Below are positions 29,575-37,820 of a stretch of 64,000 nucleotides of DNA, one piece after another (positions within the stretch are counted from its first letter, which is position 1; the number at the start of each line of letters is the position of its first letter). The stretch spans positions 1 to 64,000 of the forward strand of contig NZ_AYMV01000027.1 of NCBI RefSeq assembly GCF_000633415.1, given 5' to 3'. Source of the stretch: Leucobacter sp. PH1c. GTDB taxonomy: Bacteria; Actinomycetota; Actinomycetes; Actinomycetales; Microbacteriaceae. The notes beneath the pieces were generated by a model that made no database searches, was not told where the DNA came from, and worked only from the letters and a program-made list of their open reading frames with translations. A program made the position numbers and the translations under genes.

Positions 29575-30531
29575 TCACGAGCTTTTCAGTAAGCCTGTGC
29601 GCGGAGCCGCTGGCGCTGACGCCCGGCCGGACAGTTGCCCTCCGAGCAGCGCCCCGAGAGTGAGGAGGAGCCCCAGCACTTGGCCGGGGCTGAACTCCGT
29701 GCGCAGCACGAGCGCGTCGAGCGAGACCGCGACGACGGGCGAGAGCAGCCCGAGGAACGATGCCGCAGCGACGGGAAGCCGGGCCAGGCCGCCGAACCAG
29801 AGCGTGTACGAGATCAGGCCGCCGAAGAGCGCGAGCCAGAGGTAGCCCCCGAGCGCCGGCGCATCGATCCCGGCAGGCAGGCCCTCGAGGAGGAGCGCCG
29901 GGGCGAGCAGCATGAGCCCACCCGCGGTGAGCTGCCACCCGGTGAACGCGACGGGCCCGACCCCGGGCGGGCGCCCCCAGCGCTTCGCCAGGATCAGCCC
30001 GAGCGCGAGCGACACCGCCGTGCCGAGCGCCGCCGCGAACCCCAGCGGGTCGAGCCGCGCCGAAGGGGTGAGCGCGATCAGCGCGACGCCCGCGACACCG
30101 AGGAGCCCGAACGCGATCCGCGCGGGCGCGAGGGCCTCCCCGAGCAGCACACGGGCGAGCACGGCCACGATGATCGGCTGGAGCGCACCCACCGTCGCCG
30201 CGACGCCGCCGGGCAGGCGCTCGGCGGCGACGAAGAGCAGCGGGAAGAAGCACCCGATGAACAGCGCCCCGAGCACGAGCGAGCGCCACCACCACGCACC
30301 CCGCGGCAGCACGCGCGTGCAGGCGAGCACCACGAGCCCGGCCGGAAGCGCGCGCACGAGGGACGCGAAGAGCGGGTGCCCCGCGGGAAGGAGCTCGGTC
30401 GTGACGATGTAGGTCGTGCCCCAGATCGCGGGCGCGAGCCCCGTGAGGAGGGCCGCGCCGCCGAGCCCCGGCGCGCCCCCTCCCCCGGGCGCACCACCGC
30501 TCCCGGGCGCACCGCCGCTCCCCACGCTCAC
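29575..30531 (-). CDS. EamA/DMT-family transporter
   Basis: 318 residues with about ten membrane helices in two EamA halves. It resembles drug/metabolite exporters of the RhaT/YdcZ group; substrate unknown. The N-terminus has five GGAPG-like repeats (about residues 5-25) from a 15-bp DNA repeat, giving a flexible tail. The start is GTG at 30531, overlapping the stop of the FMN reductase gene (GTGA), so the two are co-translated. Confidence 0.88.
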   Translation of the reverse strand: MSVGSGGAPGSGGAPGGGGAPGLGGAALLTGLAPAIWGTTYIVTTELLPAGHPLFASLVRALPAGLVVLACTRVLPRGAWWWRSLVLGALFIGCFFPLLFVAAERLPGGVAATVGALQPIIVAVLARVLLGEALAPARIAFGLLGVAGVALIALTPSARLDPLGFAAALGTAVSLALGLILAKRWGRPPGVGPVAFTGWQLTAGGLMLLAPALLLEGLPAGIDAPALGGYLWLALFGGLISYTLWFGGLARLPVAAASFLGLLSPVVAVSLDALVLRTEFSPGQVLGLLLTLGALLGGQLSGRASAPAAPRTGLLKSS

Positions 30532-31121
30532 GCCGCGACCTCAGCCGCCGCCGCCTTCCCCGAGGCCGCGGCACGCGCAGCCGCGTGCATCGCCACGTGG
30601 GCGAGGAAACGATCCGCCCAGCCGCCGAGGAAGGCCCGGGTGCCCGCGTTACTGATCCGCCCCTCCGCGTCGAGCATCTCCGCGCGCCACTGCAGCGTGA
30701 CCTCGGGCTGCCCGAGCGTCGGCGCGTCGAGGAACGCGAGCCCCGAGCGGAGCTGCTGCTGGGCGAGGGCCGTGCCGATCGCGCCGGGCGAAGCCCCGAC
30801 GATGCCGACCGGGAGCCCGGCGAAGACGTTCTCCCCCGCGGGGCGCGAGCCCCATTCGAGGGCGTTCTTGAGCGCGGCGGGGATCGCCCGGTTGTACTCG
30901 GGCGTCGCGATCATCAGCCCGTCAAGCCCGCGGACGAGCTCCCGGAACGCCAGCGCGCTGGCCGGGTGCCCCGCGTCCGCGTCGCGGCCGTAGAGCGGCA
31001 GCGCGTCGATCGGGACGGGCACGAGCTCGGCACGCTCGCCCACGAGGTGGCCGATCGCGCCGAGCAGCGCGGAGTTGATCGAATCGCTCGCGAGGCTGCC
31101 GCTCAGGGTTCCGATGCGCAT
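30528..31121 (-). CDS. NADPH-dependent FMN reductase-type flavoprotein
   Basis: 197 residues of the flavodoxin-like fold: IGTLSGSLASDSINSALL binds the FMN phosphate, and TPEYNRAIPAALKNALEW is the highly characteristic second motif. Relatives include azoreductase, chromate reductase and quinone reductases. I chose ATG at 31121 (MRIGTLSG), preceded by GGAGACCACACC. Coupled to EamA and divergent from a LysR regulator that probably controls both. Confidence 0.92.
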   Translation of the reverse strand: MRIGTLSGSLASDSINSALLGAIGHLVGERAELVPVPIDALPLYGRDADAGHPASALAFRELVRGLDGLMIATPEYNRAIPAALKNALEWGSRPAGENVFAGLPVGIVGASPGAIGTALAQQQLRSGLAFLDAPTLGQPEVTLQWRAEMLDAEGRISNAGTRAFLGGWADRFLAHVAMHAAARAAASGKAAAAEVAA

Positions 31122-31203
31122 GGTGTGGTCTCCGTCTCTGTCCCGGTCGTTCCGGGACGGCTTCCATCCTCGAATGCGCCACAGCAATCAGTCCAACACA
31201 TGC

Positions 31204-31237
31204 TTGACATGGAATTGATCATGAATCACGATTGATC
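31204..31237 (+). promoter_or_regulatory. intergenic control region of the LysR regulator and FMN reductase-EamA operon
   Basis: TTGACA (31204-31209) is a strong -35. A weak CACGAT (31227-31232) follows at 17 nt, ending 7 nt before the LysR ATG. Direct repeats ATTGATC lie at 31214-31220 and 31231-31237, and a TGATCA palindrome lies at 31216-31221. These are candidate LysR (T-N11-A type) binding elements between the divergent genes. Confidence 0.5.
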
Positions 31238-31239
31238 GC

Positions 31240-32139
31240 ATGGAACTCCAGCAGCTCCGCTACGTGCTCGCGGTCGCCGAGACGAAGCACTTCACCCGGG
31301 CCGCGGAGCAGTGCCACGTGGTGCAGTCGGCACTCAGCCATCAGGTCGCGGCCCTCGAGCGCGAGCTCGGCTATGCGCTCTTCGCGCGCACAAGCCGTCG
31401 CGTCGCGCTCACGCCGGCGGGCGCCGCGTTCCTCCCCCACGCGGCCGCGGCCGTCGACGCTGCGGCGCGGGCGGCCGCGGCCGGCGCCGCAGCGACCGGG
31501 GAGATCCGCGGCACGCTCACGATCGGCACGATCCCCACGACCGGTACCGTCGACGTGCCCGCGGCGCTCGCGGCGTTCCGTGCGCGCCACCCGGCCGTGC
31601 GGATCACGCTGCGCACGCACCACAGCGACCGCCTGCTCGCGCACGTTCGCGCGGGGCGCATCGACGTCGCGGTGCTCGGCCTCCCCGACCCCGCGCTTCC
31701 CGACGACGTGGGGGCCCGGCTGCTCGGAGCGGAGCCTCTGGTCGGCGCGGTCGGCCCCGGGCACCCGCTCGCGGGGCGCCGCAGGGTGGGGCTCGCCCGG
31801 CTCGCCGAAGAGCCGTTCGTGGATTTCCCCGCGGGGTCGCCCGCGCGCGAGCAGAGCGACCGCGCGTTTGCCCGCGCCGGAGTCGAGCGGGAGGTGCTGT
31901 TCGAGAGCAGCGCGCTCGACTCCTCCGTGCGCCTGATCGAGGCAGGCCTCGCCGTCGGCCTCCTCCCCGAGGTCGTCGCGGAGCGGGAGACCGGCCGGAT
32001 CGCGAGCTTCGCCGTGACGCCCGCCCCGAGCCGCCACGAGGTACTCGTCTGGGACGCCTTCAATCCCTCCCCCGCGGCCGAGCGCTTCCGCGAGCTGCTC
32101 CTCGCGCAGCGCGACGGGGACGCGCGCGGATCCGCCTAA
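31240..32139 (+). CDS. LysR family transcriptional regulator
   Basis: 299 residues. The N-terminal helix-turn-helix is typical (MELQQLRYVLAVAETKHFT, then QSALSHQVAALERELGYALF). An effector domain of the periplasmic-binding-protein fold follows. It is divergent from the FMN reductase-EamA pair, the usual arrangement for a LysR-controlled target; the inducer is unknown. Its TAA stop overlaps the TAG stop of the convergent CueP gene by two bases. Confidence 0.93.
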   Translation: MELQQLRYVLAVAETKHFTRAAEQCHVVQSALSHQVAALERELGYALFARTSRRVALTPAGAAFLPHAAAAVDAAARAAAAGAAATGEIRGTLTIGTIPTTGTVDVPAALAAFRARHPAVRITLRTHHSDRLLAHVRAGRIDVAVLGLPDPALPDDVGARLLGAEPLVGAVGPGHPLAGRRRVGLARLAEEPFVDFPAGSPAREQSDRAFARAGVEREVLFESSALDSSVRLIEAGLAVGLLPEVVAERETGRIASFAVTPAPSRHEVLVWDAFNPSPAAERFRELLLAQRDGDARGSA

Positions 32140-32759
32140 GAGAGCTGGAGCGTCGTGAGGCAGGTGGGGTCCTCGGCCCCCGTGCGCACGAGCTGCGATC
32201 CCGCGTCGCCGCCGGACGCGACCTCGACGAGGAACTCGCCGTCGCGCGGCAGCCACACGCCCGTGAAGCCGTTGTCCGCGGTGGTGCGCGCCTCGTCGAG
32301 GAGCACCTCCCCGGTCGCCGGATTCGTGATGCGCAGCTGAATATCCGCGTTCTGCAGCTCACCCAGGCAGGAGGTGGGCACGTGGAAGGTGCAGGGGTGG
32401 GTCTGCTCGCGGTACGGCGCGAGCGAGAGGTAGAAGCGGTCGCCGTCGAGCGGCACGACGAGCTCGTCGGGCTGCTCGGGCTGGATCCGCACCTCGGACG
32501 GGAGGACCGAGACGGAGAGCCCCTCGGGCCGGTCCGCGACGGGAAGGGCGTCGAGCCCCTCGACGAGCGCGGCCGGATCCGCCGCGTCGAGCCCGAGATC
32601 GGCGATCGCCGCGAGCGCGCCGGATCCGGTCTCGGCGGTCGCGCCCGAGGGGGATTCCAGCGCGGGGTCTGCCGCGGGCGCGCAGCCCGTGAGCACGAGC
32701 GCGACGGCGACGGCGGATGCGGCGAGGACGGCGCGCAGCGGCGCAGCTGAGATACCCAT
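32136..32759 (-). CDS. CueP-family copper-binding lipoprotein
   Basis: 207 residues. The signal peptide ends in LTGC (Cys26), indicating a lipoprotein. The mature part matches CueP: YLSLAPYREQTHPCTFH, then CLGEL, TTADNGFTGVWLPR, and the C-terminal DPTCLTTL. The three conserved cysteines Cys123, Cys131 and Cys200 bind copper in the Salmonella protein, where CueP buffers periplasmic copper. TAGGAT ends 7 nt before its ATG (leaderless). A copper ATPase with a CsoR-like operator lies 1.2 kb away, supporting a copper-handling role. Confidence 0.88.
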   Translation of the reverse strand: MGISAAPLRAVLAASAVAVALVLTGCAPAADPALESPSGATAETGSGALAAIADLGLDAADPAALVEGLDALPVADRPEGLSVSVLPSEVRIQPEQPDELVVPLDGDRFYLSLAPYREQTHPCTFHVPTSCLGELQNADIQLRITNPATGEVLLDEARTTADNGFTGVWLPRDGEFLVEVASGGDAGSQLVRTGAEDPTCLTTLQLS

Positions 32760-32807
32760 ACCCCGTATCCTAAAAGCTCGAAGCTGGGCGCCCCCTGCGC
32801 ATTCGCC

Positions 32808-33332
32808 TCACCCGCCGATGATCTCCGCGGCGCGTTCGACCCCGTAGCGATCCGGCGCGACGCGGCGCATGCCCGCGAGCGCCACTCCGAGCAGCACGAC
32901 GCGCTCGGCATCGACCGCCGACAGCTCGGGCGCGGCCCCGCGCAGCGCCCCCGCGAGGGCATCCAGGCTCTCCGCGAACACCTCGGCGAACTGCGGCGCA
33001 CGCATGGCGTGGGCCCATGCGTCGGCCCAGAGCCCGAGCTCGGCATCGCGGTCGCCGTCGCGATGGTTCGCGAAGAACTCCGCGCGCGGATCGGCCCCTC
33101 CCGCGCCGACGGCCTCCGCGAACTCTGCGAGATTCTCGTCGACATACTGTCGCCAGGCGAGCCCCGTGAGCTCCCCGACACTCGCGAAGTGCTGGTGGAT
33201 CAGGCCCGGGGATCCGCCGATCTCCTGCGCCACCGAGCGGGCGGACACGGCCGCGAATCCCCCGCTCCGAATCACCCGGAGCGCGGCGTCGATGAGCGCC
33301 GCGCGGCGCTCGTCGCGGGGCAGGTAGGCCAT
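32808..33332 (-). CDS. TetR family transcriptional regulator
   Basis: 174 residues. The TetR DNA-binding domain is complete (LIDAALRVIRSGGFAAVSAR, then AQEIGGSPGLIHQHFAS). The C-terminal ligand domain is diverged, so the inducer is unknown. It is divergent from the FBP-domain gene, with a palindrome TGTAC-N4-GTACA between the two starts, which is probably its operator. Confidence 0.92.
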   Translation of the reverse strand: MAYLPRDERRAALIDAALRVIRSGGFAAVSARSVAQEIGGSPGLIHQHFASVGELTGLAWRQYVDENLAEFAEAVGAGGADPRAEFFANHRDGDRDAELGLWADAWAHAMRAPQFAEVFAESLDALAGALRGAAPELSAVDAERVVLLGVALAGMRRVAPDRYGVERAAEIIGG

Positions 33333-33378
33333 CGATCCTCATTCCTCGGGTGGACGGATCCAGCCTAGCCCACTAATC

Positions 33379-33392
33379 TGTACACTCGTACA
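33379..33392. promoter_or_regulatory. candidate TetR operator
   Basis: Perfect inverted repeat TGTAC-ACTC-GTACA, in the 82-nt gap between the divergent TetR and FBP-domain genes. The context (CTGTAC...GTACAAA) is AT-richer than the surroundings. Position and symmetry suggest TetR binds here and controls both genes. Confidence 0.65.
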
Positions 33393-33414
33393 AATTGAGA
33401 CGAAGGAGATTTCC

Positions 33415-33909
33415 GTGCCCCCGCACACCCTGAGCGCGCTCCGCACCACGCTCGGCAACATCGACGCGGCCACCCGGCGCACCGTGCGCATGCCGCGCAC
33501 CCCCGCCCGGCCAGCCTGGCCGGATCGCGACTACCTCGGCTGGCGCGACCCCAGCGCGCCGCAGCGCGGCTACCTGTTCACCGAGCACGCCGGCCCGCTC
33601 CGCGGCATCATGCTCACCACGACCCGCGCCCGCGCGGGGGCCGGCCGGGCCGTCATGTGCGAGCTCTGCCGGATCCCCCGCCGCTTCGAGCAGGTGTCGC
33701 TGTTCGTCGCACCGACCGGGCTCGCCGAGCGGCGCATGTCCACGCTCGGCACCTACCTCTGCGTCGATCTCGACTGCAACGCGCGGGTCAACGCCCTGCG
33801 CCCACTCACGCCGCTCGACCCGCCCGCCGAGGCGCTCGTGGCGGGCCGCCGGGCCGAGCTCGCCGAGCGAGCCGCCCGCTTCATCGACGAGGTCCTCGCG
33901 GTGCGCTGA
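33415..33909 (+). CDS. FBP (EF-G-binding, FusB-like) domain protein
   Basis: 164 residues. The C-terminal half has a four-cysteine treble-clef finger (Cys82, Cys85 in CELC; Cys116, Cys121 in CVDLDC) within the FBP domain. This domain in FusB/FusC binds EF-G and rescues fusidic-acid-stalled ribosomes. Most actinobacterial homologues have no tested function. Start is GTG at 33415 after GAAGGAG. Expression is probably repressed by the divergent TetR protein. Confidence 0.85.
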   Translation: MPPHTLSALRTTLGNIDAATRRTVRMPRTPARPAWPDRDYLGWRDPSAPQRGYLFTEHAGPLRGIMLTTTRARAGAGRAVMCELCRIPRRFEQVSLFVAPTGLAERRMSTLGTYLCVDLDCNARVNALRPLTPLDPPAEALVAGRRAELAERAARFIDEVLAVR

Positions 33910-33974
33910 CCGCCGGGCGCCGGCGCCGGTCGGGGTCGGCCCGGCACCGGCTCGACGCCCGCCCGGCGACCGTC

Positions 33975-36137
33975 TCACCGCGGGGCGCCTGGCTCCGCGC
34001 CCAGGATCTCGCGCGCGACGACGCCGGGGCGCAGATCCAGTCGCCGCAGCAGCTGCGCGTTGAGCGCGACAACCACGGTCGACAGCGACATGAGGATCGC
34101 ACCCACCGACATCGGCAGGACGAAGCCCACGGGCGCGAGCACCCCGGCGGCGAGCGGCACGGAGATGAGGTTGTAGCCGGCCGCCCACCACAGGTTCTGC
34201 TGCATCTTCCGATAGGCGGCCTGCGAGAGCCGAATCACGGAGAGCACCGAGCGCGGATCGTCGCTCGCGAGGATCACCCCGGCCGAGGCGATCGCCACAT
34301 CCGTGCCCGCGCCGATCGCGAGCCCCACATCGGCCTGCGCGAGCGCGGGGGCGTCGTTCACCCCGTCGCCCACCATCGCGACCCGGCGACCCTCCGCCTG
34401 GAGCCCCTGCACCGTGGCCGCCTTGTCCTCGGGGCGGACGCCGGCGAAGACCCGCTCGATCCCGAGCTCGGCGGCGACGGCGTGCGCCACGGCGGGCGCA
34501 TCGCCCGTGATCATGACGACCCCCACACCGATCCGGTGGAGCGCGGCGACCGCATCGCGCGATTCGGGGCGCACCTCGTCGCTCAGCGCGAGCGCGCCGA
34601 GCACCGCGCCGTCGCGCACCACGTGCAGAATGATCGCCCCGCGCTCGCGCCACGCCGCCACCGCGGGAAGCTCTTGACGCCCCTCCTCCTCGAGCAGGTA
34701 CGGGCCGCCCACGCGGAGGAGCGCGCCCCCGACGCGAGCACTCACGCCCACGGCGGGCGCCGAGGCGAACTCGGTCGCTGCGGGCACGTGCACGCCTCGC
34801 TCGCGCGCGGCACGGACGATGGCGCGGGCGAGCGGATGCTCGCTGCCGGACTCGGCCGCGGCGGCGAGCGCGATCAGCTCGTCGGGGTCGAGCTCCCCGG
34901 CGTCCTCGGCTACCGCGACCTCCGTAACGGTGGGCTCGCCCCGGGTGAGCGTGCCGGTCTTGTCGAAGAGCACCGTATCGACCGAGCGCATCCGCTCGAG
35001 CGCGAGTCGGTCCTTGACGAGCACCCCGCCGCGCGCCGCGCGCTCCGTCGCGATCGACACGACGAGCGGGATCGCGAGGCCCAGGGCGTGGGGGCAGGCG
35101 ATCACGAGGACCGTGATGGTGCGCACCACCGCGTCGTCGGGCAGGCCGACAAGCGTCCACGCGATCGCGGTGAGGGCCGCGGCGCCGAGCGCGAACCAGA
35201 AGAGCCAGCCCGCCGCGGTGTCGGCGAGCCGCTGGGCGCGCGACGAGGAGTTCTGGGCGTCGGCGACAAGGCGCCGGATCCCCGCGAGGGCGGTGTCGTC
35301 GCCGATCGCCGTGACCTCGATCCGGAGCCCCGAATCGGTCGCGACCGTGCCCGCCGTGACGCGGTCGCCCGCCGCGCGGGTGACGGTGCGCGATTCGCCC
35401 GTGACCATGGACTCGTCCATCGCCGCCCGCCCCTCGACCACGCGCCCGTCGGCGGGCACGCTCGCCCCGGGCCGCACCAGAACACGGTCGCCGACACGGA
35501 GCTCGGCGGGGTCGACCGCGACCACCGCGTCGCCCTCGATCCGCTCGGCCGTGTCCGGCAGGAGTGCCGCGAGCGAGTCGAGCGCGGAGGTCGTCTGGGC
35601 CAGCGAGCGCATCTCGACCCAGTGGCCGAGCAGCATGATGACGATAAGGAGAGCGAGCTCCCACCAGAAGTCGAGCTGGTGGTCGAGGAGCCCGAGGCTC
35701 GCGCCCCACGAGGCGACGAACGCGACGGTGATCGCGAGGCCAATGAGGAGCATCATGCCCGGGGTGCGGGCCCGGAGCTCGGTGACGGCGCCGACAAGGA
35801 AGGGGCGCCCGCCCCACACGAACATCACCGTGCCGAGGAGCGGCGAGACCCACGCGAGACCGGGCACCGCGGGGAGCTCGTAGCCGAGGATCATGGCGAA
35901 CATGCCGGAGAGCGCCACCGTGGGGATCGCCAGGATGAGCATCACCCAGAAGAGGCGCCGGAACTGCGCCACGTGACCGCTGTGGCCGCCGTGGCCACCG
36001 TGCCCCTCGTGGTCCGCGTGCGCGTCGTGGCCCGCATGGGCGGCGGGCGCGATCGCCTCCGCGCGGTGCTCGTGATGCGCGTCGTGCGCGTGTTCCTCGT
36101 GGCCGCCGGGCTCGGGCGTTCGGGTGCCGGTCATCAT
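33975..36137 (-). CDS. copB: CopB-type heavy-metal P1B ATPase
   Basis: 720 residues. The N-terminus is a His-rich, soluble metal-binding tail (residues 13-55, many HAH/HGGH repeats). Eight membrane helices follow, with the transport motif CPH (348-350). P-type hallmarks are TGES (246-249), DKTGT (392-396, the phosphorylated Asp), SEHPLA and GDGVND. CPH plus a His-rich tail defines the P1B-3/CopB group, which exports Cu+/Cu2+ (or Ag+). I chose ATG at 36137 (MMTGTRTPEPGG), preceded by GGAGAGGGGACG. A CsoR-like operator lies just upstream. Confidence 0.92.
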   Translation of the reverse strand: MMTGTRTPEPGGHEEHAHDAHHEHRAEAIAPAAHAGHDAHADHEGHGGHGGHSGHVAQFRRLFWVMLILAIPTVALSGMFAMILGYELPAVPGLAWVSPLLGTVMFVWGGRPFLVGAVTELRARTPGMMLLIGLAITVAFVASWGASLGLLDHQLDFWWELALLIVIMLLGHWVEMRSLAQTTSALDSLAALLPDTAERIEGDAVVAVDPAELRVGDRVLVRPGASVPADGRVVEGRAAMDESMVTGESRTVTRAAGDRVTAGTVATDSGLRIEVTAIGDDTALAGIRRLVADAQNSSSRAQRLADTAAGWLFWFALGAAALTAIAWTLVGLPDDAVVRTITVLVIACPHALGLAIPLVVSIATERAARGGVLVKDRLALERMRSVDTVLFDKTGTLTRGEPTVTEVAVAEDAGELDPDELIALAAAAESGSEHPLARAIVRAARERGVHVPAATEFASAPAVGVSARVGGALLRVGGPYLLEEEGRQELPAVAAWRERGAIILHVVRDGAVLGALALSDEVRPESRDAVAALHRIGVGVVMITGDAPAVAHAVAAELGIERVFAGVRPEDKAATVQGLQAEGRRVAMVGDGVNDAPALAQADVGLAIGAGTDVAIASAGVILASDDPRSVLSVIRLSQAAYRKMQQNLWWAAGYNLISVPLAAGVLAPVGFVLPMSVGAILMSLSTVVVALNAQLLRRLDLRPGVVAREILGAEPGAPR

Positions 36138-36185
36138 CGTCCCCTCTCCGTCGCCACCGCCTGCGGCGACGCCACCTCCAACCAT

Positions 36186-36202
36186 ATACCCCCATGGGGT
36201 AT
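36186..36202 (-). promoter_or_regulatory. CsoR-type copper operator upstream of copB
   Basis: Inverted repeat ATACCCC-CAT-GGGGTAT. This matches the TACC(N)nGGTA pattern of CsoR/RcnR operators, where G/C tracts flank a short centre. It lies 48 nt upstream of the copB start, consistent with copper-relieved repression. No csoR gene is in the window. Confidence 0.7.
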
Positions 36203-36326
36203 TCCCGCTCGATGAAATCCTCTCACCCGGGACGCCATTGTCCGCCAGGGCGCCCCCGCCCGTCCACCCCTCGGCGCCCCCGTGAATCAGCTATGGTGAG
36301 GCCCAGAACCACCCTCAGGAGGACCC

Positions 36327-36995
36327 GTGAGCCACGAATCGCCCCGCCGGCGCGCCCTGCACCTCGCCGGCATCCTCGCCGGAGTCGCCGTGATCGTCGT
36401 CGTGATCTGGCTCGACGTCGCGACGGGCATCTGGCAGGAGCTCGTCATCCTCTCGGGGCTCGCCGCGGGCCTCGTCACGTTCCTCCTCACGGTGCTCGTG
36501 GTCGACAAAGTGGTCGCCCGATCCACCGCACGCCGCTGGGCGCCCGTCACCCGGCTTGCGCTCACCGAGTTCCTCCACGACCTCGCCGACGAGGAGGAGA
36601 GCGAGATCGCGCGCGGCTCGGTCGTCGCGCGCTCGATCCCCGAGCTCGATCCCGCACTCCCCGCCGCCGCCTGGCCGGAGGAGCTGCGGGCGCTGCGCGA
36701 GCAGGTCGTCGCCGAACGGCAGCTGCTCTCGCGCGCGCTCGGACGATGGATCGAGTTCCTCGCGGCGAGCGCCGACACGGCGGACGTGCTGCGCAATGTC
36801 GCCGACATCGCGCTCCAGCTCGATCGCGTGCGGGATCGCGCGCTCGAGCTCGAGGTGGCCCCGAGCGAGGCCGGTCGGGCGGCGCTGAACGTCGAGATCG
36901 CGGCGTGCAACGCGCACTTCCGCGGGCTCGTGGACGAGCTCCGCGAGCAGATCTCCGCGACCGACCTCGACGCGCGCGCCCCCAGCGCCCCGTAG
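36327..36995 (+). CDS. hypothetical membrane protein
   Basis: 222 residues. Two membrane helices at the N-terminus (about 10-29 and 38-60) precede a helical, charged cytoplasmic domain (ALREQVVAERQLLSRALGRW, and others). No family recognised. GTG start at 36327 with AGGAGG just upstream. The 47-nt gap to the next gene suggests possible co-transcription. Confidence 0.75.
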   Translation: MSHESPRRRALHLAGILAGVAVIVVVIWLDVATGIWQELVILSGLAAGLVTFLLTVLVVDKVVARSTARRWAPVTRLALTEFLHDLADEEESEIARGSVVARSIPELDPALPAAAWPEELRALREQVVAERQLLSRALGRWIEFLAASADTADVLRNVADIALQLDRVRDRALELEVAPSEAGRAALNVEIAACNAHFRGLVDELREQISATDLDARAPSAP

Positions 36996-37042
36996 TCGCT
37001 CCAGGGCTCGCACTCAGGGAGCCGTGTGGCAGACTGCGCAGC

Positions 37043-37747
37043 ATGCGGATTCTCATCGTCGGCGCGAGCCGCGGGCTCGGCCGGGCCCTGTACGACGGCC
37101 TTCGGGCCGATGGGCACGAGGTGTGGGGCGTGGCGCGCAGCGTGCCCGGCGACGCCGCACCGCACGAGCACTGGATCACCGCGGACTTCGCCGAGCCGCA
37201 GCGCGCGGCCGACGCCGTCGCCGCCGGGACGCCAGAGCGGATCGACGCGATCCTCTACAACCTCGGCATCTGGGAGCCCGCCGCGTTCAGCGACGAGTAC
37301 GACTTCACGGCGGAGTCCGACGCCACGAGCCTCGCGCTCGTCGCGACGAACATCGCCGGGCCACTCCTCCTGCTCCAGCGGCTCGTGCCGCGGCTGCTCG
37401 CGTCGGCACAGCCCCGACTGATCCTCACCGGATCCACCTCGGGCCTCCCCCGCAGCGGTCGGCCCGAGGTCGCCTTCGGCGCGTCGAAGGCCGCGCTCGG
37501 CGGCATCGCAGACGCGCTCCGTGAGCAGTTCCGCCCCGACCGCCTCGCGGTGACGACCCTGCAGATCGGCGACCTGAACACCGACGACGCGCTCGACGTC
37601 CCCCGGGAGGCCGCCGCGGAGCGCGGTGCGGGGACCCTGATCCCGGTTCACGACGTCGTCGATGTCGTGCGCACGGTGCTCGGCCTCTCCTCGGCATCGT
37701 TCGTGCGGGAGATCGTTCTCCCAGCGATCCGCGCCCAACACTTCTAG
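37043..37747 (+). CDS. SDR family protein lacking the catalytic Tyr
   Basis: 234 residues with the SDR cofactor motif GASRGLG and serine in TGSTSG. The usual YxxxK reads FGASK (Phe145, Lys149), so the catalytic tyrosine is replaced by phenylalanine. Such proteins can be non-catalytic, or use another residue, so activity as an oxidoreductase is doubtful. Substrate unknown. It lies 73 nt ahead of the epimerase gene. Confidence 0.8.
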   Translation: MRILIVGASRGLGRALYDGLRADGHEVWGVARSVPGDAAPHEHWITADFAEPQRAADAVAAGTPERIDAILYNLGIWEPAAFSDEYDFTAESDATSLALVATNIAGPLLLLQRLVPRLLASAQPRLILTGSTSGLPRSGRPEVAFGASKAALGGIADALREQFRPDRLAVTTLQIGDLNTDDALDVPREAAAERGAGTLIPVHDVVDVVRTVLGLSSASFVREIVLPAIRAQHF

Positions 37748-37820
37748 GACTCGGGGTACGCTGGGCCGCACGTACCGGGTACGCCGCCGCGCGTCGCCGG
37801 GATCGCACGGGGGAGGCGCC

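Noticed and set aside
37043-37747. Functional SDR dehydrogenase activity
   Set aside because: Catalytic Tyr is Phe, so I list it as a probable SDR-fold protein rather than an active enzyme.
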